Shown here in pieces: positions 1 to 5,876 of a DNA stretch of 12,746 nucleotides. The stretch lies in NCBI GenBank assembly GCA_044432805.1, contig JAWXUI010000030.1, positions 1-12,746 of the forward strand, written 5' to 3'. The translations under genes were made by a program, and so were the position numbers. How positions within the stretch are numbered: position 1 is the stretch's first letter; each line of letters begins with the position of its first letter. The stretch comes from CAYJEO01 sp044432805. Lineage in GTDB: Bacteria; Bacillota_I; Bacilli_A; RF39; UBA660. The notes below the pieces were generated by a model. It was not told the origin of the DNA. It worked only from the letters and a program-made list of their open reading frames with translations, and did not search any database.

Positions 1-1
1 T

Positions 2-157
2 TATAATTTAACTGATTTAAAAAATGTTGCGGTTTTAGACCCAATTCATGCTCTTTGTTTATTAGCAATAAGTATGATTTTAACAGTACTTGGTGGATTT
101 ATACCTGCTAAAATGGCAAGTAAGAAAAACCCAGTTGAAGCACTTAGATCAGAATAA
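2..157 (+). CDS. FtsX/MacB-type ABC transporter permease, C-terminal end (partial)
   Basis: The first bases of the window are the last 51 codons of a rightward gene whose start lies outside. The peptide has one hydrophobic membrane segment (roughly ALCLLAISMILTVLGGFIPA) and ends in AKMASKKNPVEALRSE. The closing P-x-E-A-L-R pattern is the usual C-terminus of FtsX/MacB-family permeases, the membrane subunits of ABC systems for peptide export, lipoprotein release or antimicrobial-peptide resistance. The stop is TAA at 155-157, followed at once by a hairpin terminator. The substrate cannot be told from this fragment. The frame and family are well supported; the gene name is not assignable. Confidence 0.85.
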   Translation, partial: YNLTDLKNVAVLDPIHALCLLAISMILTVLGGFIPAKMASKKNPVEALRSE

Positions 158-158
158 G

Positions 159-191
159 AAAAAAAGCTTATACACAATGTATAAGTTTTTT
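159..191. terminator. Bidirectional rho-independent terminator
   Basis: CTTATAC (167-173) pairs perfectly with GTATAAG (179-185) around the loop ACAAT. The stem is flanked by an A-run on the left (159-165) and a T-run on the right (186-190), so either strand reads as a stem followed by U residues. It sits between the rightward permease stop (157) and the leftward VirD4-like stop (190-192) and probably serves both. Confidence 0.8.
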
Positions 192-1221
192 ATTTTAAAT
201 CTTCAAAATTAAAGTATTGATGTTTCTTAAATTCAATTTGAGGATATTCTTTATAACTACCAAAGTTTTGTAAATTATATGCTTCTGTAATTTCCAATAT
301 ATCATTAAATTTATCAAATAAGTCATTATATTGTTTATTAAATTCTTCTTTTGAATTATATGAAATGTAAAATTTATTTTGATATCTTGAATTATTCTCA
401 ATAATGAATTTTAAATGCATTACTTCATTTAACTTATCTAATCCATCTAGTATAAAAGTAAATTTGTTTTGAGTTTTACTTATTTCAAAAATTTGATTTA
501 ATATTATATTAGCTATATTTTTTGTTTCTTCTTCTATAATTATAAATATAGCTGTTTTTTCTTTTATATTAGTTAAATCTATTTCATTAATACATAATGC
601 ATTTAATAAATTTTCTTTCATGATATAATTATTTAATTTTTCTCTTATAACACATAATATACTGCTTTTTGTTTCAAATGGTGCGAATACTGTACCTGAT
701 GATGCTAAATATATTGGATTTAATATATCTAATTTTGAAACATATTCTTGAATTAATGTTTTTTCACCATTCATTTTATCAGCTAAAGATAAAGTCATAG
801 CAACACTTCCTAAATTTATTTCTTCTTCTTTACCATTTTCAAATAAAATAAGCACTAAAGAGGTAAAATAATCAGCTGAGGTATTAACCCAAAATGGATC
901 GCCATTAACATCACTATTAAAAATATTTTTTCCTAAATCTTTAATTAAATCTAATGATTTATCTTTATTATTATTTTTATAATAATAGTAAGGTAAGCTT
1001 AATGGATTAAACCCGTTTGTTTTTGTTGTATCTTCTAAATTAAGAATATATGTATTATAATTATTATCTTTTAAAAGTTGTCCAAAAGATTCATAATATT
1101 CACATTTGTTATCTAATATAACTAATGATTCTTCTAATTCAATCGATTTTTTTACTGTTGGTAATAATATACCTCTTGTTTTACCTGAATTTGCTTTTCC
1201 TAAAATTAAATTTGTATTCAT
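190..1221 (-). CDS. Short soluble VirD4/TraG-like (T4SS coupling protein) ATPase
   Basis: 343-residue P-loop protein resembling the motor domain of VirD4/TraG coupling ATPases, which feed DNA or protein substrates into type IV secretion channels. Visible features: Walker A GKANSGKT at residues 8-15; ILDNKCEYYE at 35-44, matching the VirD4 'DPKGELYE' segment; NPLSLPY near 72; DPFWVNTSADYF at 108-119, a typical VirD4 block; and a Walker-B-like strand FTFILDGLDKL at 254-264. Family members usually exceed 500 residues and carry N-terminal membrane helices. Here the P-loop begins at residue 8 and no membrane segment is present. The residue after the Walker B Asp is Gly, where a catalytic Glu is normal. 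The start is fixed by AGGAGG a few bases upstream, overlapping the merR stop region, so it is the last gene of a three-gene operon. It could be a coupling-protein relic or a repurposed soluble ATPase; family call fairly sure, role unknown. Confidence 0.7.
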   Translation of the reverse strand: MNTNLILGKANSGKTRGILLPTVKKSIELEESLVILDNKCEYYESFGQLLKDNNYNTYILNLEDTTKTNGFNPLSLPYYYYKNNNKDKSLDLIKDLGKNIFNSDVNGDPFWVNTSADYFTSLVLILFENGKEEEINLGSVAMTLSLADKMNGEKTLIQEYVSKLDILNPIYLASSGTVFAPFETKSSILCVIREKLNNYIMKENLLNALCINEIDLTNIKEKTAIFIIIEEETKNIANIILNQIFEISKTQNKFTFILDGLDKLNEVMHLKFIIENNSRYQNKFYISYNSKEEFNKQYNDLFDKFNDILEITEAYNLQNFGSYKEYPQIEFKKHQYFNFEDLK

Positions 1222-1229
1222 ATTTCCTC

Positions 1230-1613
1230 CTAGTTAAAAATTGATTTAACTCTTTCTTTTTGTTCTTTTATGCGACTATTTATTTTTCCATTAATTATTT
1301 TACTTTTTAAATAATCTAATTCTTTTATATTATCTTGAAGAGCATTAGATTGATTAATTAACTCTTCTCTTTTTTTTATCATTACTTCTTCAGTAAAGTT
1401 ATTCCAATTAGCTTTGATTTCGGTTAAAGAAAAACCTAATTTTTGCAGTTGCTTTATTAATTTGAAATCTTCTATTTGTTCTAGTTTATAATATCGATAG
1501 TTTGTGAATAAATCTATTTGTATTGGCTTAAAAAGATTTATTTCATCATAGTATCTTAATGTTTTTATCGGTGTATCCACTATAGTAGCAAACTCACCTA
1601 TCTTATATAACAT
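1230..1613 (-). CDS. MerR-family transcriptional regulator
   Basis: 127-residue protein with a classic MerR N-terminus: KIGEFATIVDTPIKTLRYYDEINLFKP, where helix-turn-helix and wing run over residues 1-38, then NYRYYKLEQIEDFKLIKQLQKLGFSLTEIK completes the winged-helix domain to about residue 70. A Lys/Glu-rich helix follows (about 75-120) and matches the dimerisation coiled coil. There is no large effector domain and no obvious metal-binding Cys pair, so the ligand cannot be guessed. MerR proteins bind between the -35 and -10 of promoters with long spacers and twist them into activity. Such a promoter candidate lies at 1834-1864 upstream of this operon, which suggests autoregulation. The start ATG follows an AGGGAG-type site that overlaps the stop of the upstream 57-codon gene, so the two are probably translationally coupled. 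Confidence 0.88.
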   Translation of the reverse strand: MLYKIGEFATIVDTPIKTLRYYDEINLFKPIQIDLFTNYRYYKLEQIEDFKLIKQLQKLGFSLTEIKANWNNFTEEVMIKKREELINQSNALQDNIKELDYLKSKIINGKINSRIKEQKERVKSIFN

Positions 1614-1624
1614 ATATCAACTCC

Positions 1625-1798
1625 CTATCCAACTTTTAACATTCTGCCATAAAAAGGTATTTCTAATACTTTAACTTTTTCTGTTACTATTTCTTCTTGT
1701 TGAATATCTTGTATATCTTGAAACTGTTGCATTTCTTGTATTCTTTTAGCTTCAGTCAATATTTCTTTATAGCATTCTAATTTTTTTAATTTATCCAT
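1625..1798 (-). CDS. Small 57-residue protein of unknown function
   Basis: An open frame starts at ATG (1796-1798) with a near-perfect GGAGGTG ribosome binding site 6 bases upstream, and ends at TAG (1625-1627). The peptide begins MDKLKKLECYKEILTEAKR, continues with a Gln/Glu/Asp-rich helical stretch (EMQQFQDIQDIQQEE), and ends IPFYGRMLKVG. The first 45 residues look like one amphipathic or coiled-coil helix. It is the first gene of the leftward operon ahead of merR and the VirD4-like gene, and its stop overlaps the merR ribosome binding site. The strong binding site and gapless fit support a real gene. I do not recognise a family; a small partner or effector of the two downstream proteins is a guess. 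Confidence 0.7.
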   Translation of the reverse strand: MDKLKKLECYKEILTEAKRIQEMQQFQDIQDIQQEEIVTEKVKVLEIPFYGRMLKVG

Positions 1799-1810
1799 AA
1801 GACACCTCCT

Positions 1811-1829
1811 TTAGAAAAAACTTTTCTAA
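1811..1829. repeat. Perfect 8-bp inverted repeat upstream of the 57-codon gene
   Basis: TTAGAAAA (1811-1818) and TTTTCTAA (1822-1829) form a perfect dyad with a 3-base loop. It lies between the proposed -10 of the leftward promoter and the ribosome binding site of the 57-codon gene. It could be an operator at the transcription start or a 5' leader hairpin. In such AT-rich DNA a chance origin is also possible. Confidence 0.4.
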
Positions 1830-1833
1830 ATTC

Positions 1834-1864
1834 ATTTAATCATTACAGCTAAGTGGAGTGTCAA
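1834..1864 (-). promoter_or_regulatory. Candidate MerR-type promoter with 19-bp spacer
   Basis: On the minus strand TTGACA (1859-1864, a perfect -35) is followed by a 19-base spacer and TTAAAT (1834-1839, a 4/6 -10). MerR-activated promoters characteristically have 19-20-base spacers with an operator inside. The 20 bases at 1841-1860 form an imperfect dyad (6 of 10 positions pair), and the half nearest the -35 reads CACTCCACTT on the minus strand. It drives the operon that carries the merR gene. The spacing and perfect -35 are seen; MerR control is inferred. Confidence 0.5.
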
Positions 1865-1946
1865 TATTATTTTATCATATTTTTTTATAATTAACATTAT
1901 CCAAAAAATCACTATACATTTCCTTTATACATATTAATATTTTATA

Positions 1947-1975
1947 TTGACATTATTTTGATATAATTATATACT
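1947..1975 (+). promoter_or_regulatory. Promoter of the 177-codon gene
   Basis: A perfect -35 TTGACA (1947-1952), a 17-base spacer and -10 TATACT (1970-1975) point rightward. A GGGAGGA ribosome binding site follows at 1984-1990 and the ATG at 1997. This is a strong vegetative-type promoter on a short leader, divergent from the merR operon promoter about 85 bases away. Confidence 0.75.
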
Positions 1976-1996
1976 CAAAAAAAGGGAGGAATTATT

Positions 1997-2530
1997 ATGT
2001 TAAATAAAAAAAACAATATACCATTATTAACTGAAGCTTATGTTGCATTTTATGATACAACTGAAATTTCAAAGCCAGATAAATTAGGAGACAAATTAAA
2101 AACAATGATTTACATAGCGAGATATTTTGATATCGATTTAGGGGACTATAATATTTTAGAGTCATATCAAGATATAAAAGATGAACACAGTTCTTATTCT
2201 TTTAAAACTTTTTGTTTATCATGTGAAGAACTAGAAATAACAAAATTAGATTTTAGCGGATTAAAAAAAGGAGTTTCATTATTATCAGATGAAATAAAAG
2301 CTAAACTGCGTGCAATAGGCTCTAATGTTACAGTTAATTATCCAATACAATTTTATAATGACAAATATATTAATGGACTTGCTGAATATTTATATTTATC
2401 TAAAAATAGCAAAATTTCACAAACAGATAAGAACTTGGCTAGTCAAGCAGTTATAAGCAGTGAAGAAATTAAAGATTATAAAAAAGCAATTAAAAAGGCT
2501 GAAAATGAATCTAAAAATATATCAATTTAG
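1997..2530 (+). CDS. Hypothetical protein, 177 residues
   Basis: A convincing gene with its own TTGACA/TATACT promoter, a GGGAGGA site 6 bases before ATG, and a hairpin terminator overlapping its stop. The product has no signal peptide, no membrane segment and no catalytic motif that I can recognise. The middle (residues about 40-100) is mixed and fairly acidic with a CLSCEELE segment. The C-terminal 30 residues are Lys/Glu-rich and helical (SSEEIKDYKKAIKKAENES). It is likely cytoplasmic. It is monocistronic and divergent from the merR/VirD4-like operon, so it could belong to the same small accessory unit or be an unrelated resident gene. Coding status is sure; function is unknown. Confidence 0.75.
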   Translation: MLNKKNNIPLLTEAYVAFYDTTEISKPDKLGDKLKTMIYIARYFDIDLGDYNILESYQDIKDEHSSYSFKTFCLSCEELEITKLDFSGLKKGVSLLSDEIKAKLRAIGSNVTVNYPIQFYNDKYINGLAEYLYLSKNSKISQTDKNLASQAVISSEEIKDYKKAIKKAENESKNISI

Positions 2531-2555
2531 AATACAGAAAGTATTCTTTTTTTAT
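2529..2555 (+). terminator. Rho-independent terminator of the 177-codon gene
   Basis: AGAATAC (2529-2535) pairs with GTATTCT (2541-2547) around the loop AGAAA, followed by a run of T (2547-2553). The TAG stop (2528-2530) lies partly inside the stem, so termination is very tight to the gene end. Confidence 0.8.
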
Positions 2556-2574
2556 TTACATAAAAAAGATTTAA

Positions 2575-2603
2575 TTAACATTATCTTTATATTCACATAA
2601 AAT
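2575..2603 (+). promoter_or_regulatory. Possible promoter of the truncated ABC ATPase gene
   Basis: TTAACA (2575-2580) and TAAAAT (2598-2603) are separated by 17 bases. The -10 ends only 5 bases before the ribosome binding site, so the leader would be nearly absent. An alternative pair is TTTACA near 2555 with CATTAT at about 2579, which gives a more usual leader. Either is weakly supported in AT-rich DNA. Confidence 0.35.
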
Positions 2604-2620
2604 AAACTAAGGTGATTTTC

Positions 2621-3037
2621 ATGGAAATATTAAATGTTACAAATTTAAGGAAAACATATTATACAAACCAGGAAGAAATAAAAGCAATTGAAAATGTTAG
2701 TTTTTCTTTAAATGATGGAGAATTTCTAAGTATTATAGGTCCAAGTGGCTGTGGAAAAAGCACGATATTATCTATTCTATCTAAATTAGAGGAAAAAACA
2801 GATGGTAACTTCGATTTAAAAGATAATTATAAAGTTGGTTATATGTTACAAAGTGATTGTTTATTAGAATTTAAAACTATTTTTGATAATTGTTTAGTTG
2901 GTTTAGAATTACAAAAAAAGAAAAATTTAACAAATATTAAATATGTTGAAAAACTATTAAGAGATTATGGATTGGATGAATTTAAAAATAGTTACCCTCA
3001 AAACTTATCTGGAGGTATGAGACAAAGAGTAGTATGA
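2621..3037 (+). pseudogene. Truncated NitT/TauT-type ABC transporter ATP-binding protein
   Basis: The ATG at 2621 is preferred over GTG at 2612 because AAGGTGA at 2609-2615 is correctly spaced for it. The 138 residues are the N-terminal half of an ABC ATPase: Walker A GPSGCGKS (40-47), the Q-loop Gln in GYMLQSD (77), and the signature LSGGMRQRV (129-137). The sequence then stops after one further Val (TGA 3035-3037). Family members run to about 240-260 residues and next need ALIRTL, Walker B LLLDEP, the D-loop and the H-loop; all are missing and cannot be found in the following bases in any frame. Wording such as GYMLQSDCLLEFKTIFDN and LSGGMRQRV fits nitrate/sulfonate/taurine importers. It cannot hydrolyse ATP as it stands. 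The break at a highly conserved motif, with foreign-looking DNA after it, suggests interruption by an integrated element rather than gradual decay. Confidence 0.85.
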
Positions 3038-3087
3038 ACATAATATACACACATAAAAAAGATAATAATAACTAAAGTTTATAACCA

Positions 3088-3121
3088 AAAAAGTATTACC
3101 GATTGATAATACTTTTTCTTT
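3088..3121. terminator. Strong bidirectional terminator hairpin
   Basis: A perfect 11-bp stem: AAAAAGTATTA (3088-3098) pairs with TAATACTTTTT (3107-3117) around an 8-base loop. Read leftward the stem is followed by a U-run, so it can end the defence operon whose last stop is at 3223. Read rightward it can end transcription leaving the broken ABC gene. Confidence 0.75.
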
Positions 3122-3146
3122 TGTTTATTAATAATCTTATTAAGAT

Positions 3147-3211
3147 AAATGACAATATGACATTATAATACTATATACCCTATCAATATATATAATGTCA
3201 TTATGTCATTT
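3147..3211. repeat. Large imperfect palindrome with four TGACA half-sites
   Basis: Arms at 3147-3167 and 3191-3211 are 21 bases each and pair at 19 positions, around a 23-base centre. Each arm carries two TGACA copies with start-to-start spacing of 8 (3150 and 3158; mirrored TGTCA at 3196 and 3204). A T-rich run follows on the right. It lies between the proposed element junction and the end of the defence operon. It could be a terminator, a regulator site or part of a recombination site; the sequence alone does not decide. Confidence 0.6.
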
Positions 3212-3222
3212 TTTATTTTTTA

Positions 3223-3579
3223 TTAAGATTTTTCAACATCGATATCACTCATACCTACATTCGATTCATCTCCAATATTCTCTAGCAAACTTCCAGTTGC
3301 TTCTCCTAAGTCGAACGGAGGTAAAGAATTAATATCATCTATAATACTGTTAATTAGACTAATTATATCATTAAAATATAACTTTATTTTTTCTTCTTCT
3401 ATATCATCTACATTCGTTTCTAAACTATATTGATTTCCTGCCGAATAAGATAATATATTATATATATCTATAGCATTTATTTTTTTGTCAGAATACATAA
3501 TTTGTACTTCATTAGAATTTTTATCATTTTTTATTTTTATATTATTATCTTCATCAATATTAATTTTTATCTTTATCAT
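3223..3579 (-). CDS. Small acidic protein overlapping the PHP-ATPase gene
   Basis: 118-residue protein, last gene of the leftward operon. Its first 20 bases overlap the end of the PHP-ATPase gene in another frame, so translational coupling is likely. AAAGGAG precedes the ATG by about 11 bases, slightly long. The N-terminal 30 residues alternate Lys and hydrophobic positions (MIKIKINIDEDNNIKIKN), which looks like beta strands. The rest is strongly acidic: by hand count there are 24 Asp/Glu against 10 Lys and no Arg in the whole protein. Hydrophobic helical stretches include YFNDIISLINSIIDDINSLP. No family is recognised. Its fixed place at the end of a restriction operon suggests a partner or modulator of the PHP-ATPase, or a guard protein, but that is inference. 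Confidence 0.75.
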   Translation of the reverse strand: MIKIKINIDEDNNIKIKNDKNSNEVQIMYSDKKINAIDIYNILSYSAGNQYSLETNVDDIEEEKIKLYFNDIISLINSIIDDINSLPPFDLGEATGSLLENIGDESNVGMSDIDVEKS

Positions 3580-5875
3580 AAGACTTTATTCTCCTTTCAA
3601 TAGCATCATATCCTCCATCAAGATTATTTTTAATCAAATCTAATATGTTATAATTCTCACATTCATATTCTAATGAACCATATTGAACTTCAATTTTGTT
3701 ATTTATTTTTGATAAATGAATAACATTATCAACATCTAAATTAACAACCAACAATGGATTATGAGTTACAATTATGACTTGTTTTTTATCTTTTATCAAG
3801 TTTAAATATTTATTTAAATAAGCACTTATTCTTTTTGGATTAATGTCGTCTTCTGGTTGATCTATAACTAAAACCGTATAATCATTATCTGATTCTTGAA
3901 TAGTGAATTTATAATATACTAATGCAATTTCACCAGGTGTATTTCCAATTTCATTGTTAGTAGAAATTTCTGAAATTGAAGTTGTTTCTTGGCTAAAATC
4001 TTTAATAAATTTACCGATAACATTTTTTTTGTAATCTTCTAATTGATTTGAGTTATACCCTTTTAAAACTTTAGTAAAATCAGCCTTGTTTTTTATTTCC
4101 TTTATAGCATCTTCTTCTGCAAAATCTTTATTAAAGCAATTTTTATAGAATTCTTCTTTAAGATAAATGTTATTATACATAGTAGTCCTTTTAAAAACAT
4201 AACCTTTATGCTCATTCTCTGACAATCCTTCCATTTTTTTAGGAAAATCAGGAAATTTATTGTTTTGTGAGCTTCCTTTAACATAATCAATTATTATATT
4301 TTTAAATTTATCATATTTTGTTATTACATTGTTTCTAAATGTTTCTTCTGAAGTTCTTTGTGAAATGAGTTCAGTATTAAAATCTTCAAGCTTTGTTTTT
4401 ATTATACCCCTTACTTTATTATCTCTTTCTATTAATGTAAATGATTTATTCATATCATTCAATATTTCTATTAAAATTTTCAAACTTTCATTCATTTTTT
4501 CTAATAAACTATTAGCCTGATAAAATTCTTCATAATCTTCACACTCACTATTTATCAAACTAATTATATAATCTAATTTATCAATTCTAGATTTTTTTGA
4601 TTGTGTATTTGTAAATGTTAAATCAGATTTTATGACTGGATGATAAAAATCTCCTGATATTGGAGTCACAGTTAAGACTTCATTTTTCAATAATTCTAAC
4701 TTATTGTTTATACTAATATTTTTTGTTACATAACTACATATTGCATTAAAATAATCAGTAATTTTATTCGAAAAAATTTCTTTATTACTCACATCAATAA
4801 AGAAGTCGTTTTCTTTATCTTCAAATAAATTTCCAGATTTAACTTGTTCTATTATACTACCTTGCTTTATAAAATTTATATGAGATTTTTGGAAAGGCAT
4901 AACACTATAGTTGCATTTAATTTTGTTAATTTCGATTAAATCTTTATAGAAACTCTCACCATTATTCCCAAACAAACTTGCTAATAAAGATTTACCAGAT
5001 CCATTATCACCTATAATTGCATTAATTCCATTAGCTAATGGATATTCAATATCATTAAGAGATATCGATTTTATATAATTAGTATTTTCATTTGTTATTC
5101 GATTTACCCTTGTACTAAAAGAAGTTATTGACATTAATAATCCCTTAAATGTTGGCAAACATTTAAGTTTTGTAAAATCTCTATTAACTTTTATCGAAGT
5201 TTTATCATGATATGGGTAACTTTTCCACTCATGACAATCGCTCCCAGTAATTATAGGAAAATCTAGTTCAACCTCTCTTAAACTACTTTTAACAATTCCT
5301 TCACTACGAGGATAATTATATTCCAAACAATCAATGTAGCCTACATTGATTAACTTTAAAGGATTTGATGATGCACTTGATAAGCTATCAGTATTACCAG
5401 TACAATTTTCAAGAGCTTGTCTTTGATGAACTATTAAAATAGTTTTTATTCCAATATTTTTTAAAATTTTTTCAAATTCTTCCAAATTATACACGTCATT
5501 TTTTTCTAACTTTCTTATTTCAAGAATTTTTTGTTCTAATATTTTTAGTTTTTCATCATCATCTTCATTAAAAATTGCAATAATATGGCACTTAGGCTTA
5601 CCAGTTTCTAATAGTACATCAAATTCTACACCTGGCAAATTATTTTTAATACCACCATTTTTTTCTTTTATTTTATTTTTTAAATCAATATATAAATCAT
5701 AATTAAATCTATTGTGATCTGTAATTGCACACATGCCAATTTCATTTTCCTCTAATTTATCTATAAGTATATCTAAATTTTCATTTGTAGATTCGTTAAC
5801 ACAATTACCATCTTTATATGAACTAAAAACTGAGTGTATATGCAAATCTATCTTTATTATTTCATTAAGCATCAT
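3560..5875 (-). CDS. PHP-domain / ABC-type (SMC-like) ATPase fusion protein
   Basis: 771 residues. The N-terminal PHP phosphoesterase domain (about 5-255) shows a nearly complete metal-ligand set: HIH 12-14, TDH with D53 and H54, GVEF E84, H97, H150 and GSDCH with D213 and H215. This predicts an active phosphodiesterase or nuclease. The ATPase half follows: Walker A GDNGSGKS 289-296, a long helical insert (about 310-630), an ABC-signature-like TPGE near 646-649, Walker B VLVIDQPEDD with D672, and H-loop THNP with H705. The layout resembles proteins I recall being labelled PHP-ATPase or TrlF-family AAA-like ATPase; I could not verify that name here. Its ATG lies 1 base after the Res stop, with AGGTGA inside the end of Res (the second ATG, residue 2, is also possible), so it is translationally coupled to restriction. 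Inferred role: ATP-gated nuclease acting with or backing up the type III system. Architecture is sure; substrate is unknown. Confidence 0.85.
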   Translation of the reverse strand: MMLNEIIKIDLHIHSVFSSYKDGNCVNESTNENLDILIDKLEENEIGMCAITDHNRFNYDLYIDLKNKIKEKNGGIKNNLPGVEFDVLLETGKPKCHIIAIFNEDDDEKLKILEQKILEIRKLEKNDVYNLEEFEKILKNIGIKTILIVHQRQALENCTGNTDSLSSASSNPLKLINVGYIDCLEYNYPRSEGIVKSSLREVELDFPIITGSDCHEWKSYPYHDKTSIKVNRDFTKLKCLPTFKGLLMSITSFSTRVNRITNENTNYIKSISLNDIEYPLANGINAIIGDNGSGKSLLASLFGNNGESFYKDLIEINKIKCNYSVMPFQKSHINFIKQGSIIEQVKSGNLFEDKENDFFIDVSNKEIFSNKITDYFNAICSYVTKNISINNKLELLKNEVLTVTPISGDFYHPVIKSDLTFTNTQSKKSRIDKLDYIISLINSECEDYEEFYQANSLLEKMNESLKILIEILNDMNKSFTLIERDNKVRGIIKTKLEDFNTELISQRTSEETFRNNVITKYDKFKNIIIDYVKGSSQNNKFPDFPKKMEGLSENEHKGYVFKRTTMYNNIYLKEEFYKNCFNKDFAEEDAIKEIKNKADFTKVLKGYNSNQLEDYKKNVIGKFIKDFSQETTSISEISTNNEIGNTPGEIALVYYKFTIQESDNDYTVLVIDQPEDDINPKRISAYLNKYLNLIKDKKQVIIVTHNPLLVVNLDVDNVIHLSKINNKIEVQYGSLEYECENYNILDLIKNNLDGGYDAIERRIKSYDKDKN

Positions 5876-5876
5876 A

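Noticed and set aside
195..401. 68-codon minus-strand open frame inside the VirD4-like gene
   Set aside because: Out-of-frame shadow; composition reflects AT-rich codons and there is no ribosome binding site.
2612..2620. GTG start at 2612 for the ABC ATPase gene
   Set aside because: The GTG lies inside the AAGGTGA ribosome binding site; ATG at 2621 has correct spacing and begins with the usual MEILNV family start.
3035..3037. TGA read as Trp (Mycoplasma code) so that the ABC ATPase continues
   Set aside because: Reading through adds one Thr before TAA, Trp elsewhere is TGG, and res also ends on TGA at 5877-5879, so the standard code holds.
3038..3222. CRISPR repeats or a small RNA gene in the repeat-rich gap
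   Set aside because: Repeats are inverted, not regularly spaced direct repeats, and no promoter of convincing quality faces an RNA-sized unit.
4102..4520. Open frames on both strands within the PHP-ATPase gene (4102-4290 minus, 4329-4520 plus)
   Set aside because: Both overlap a gene with intact domain motifs and look like low-complexity hydrophobic shadows.
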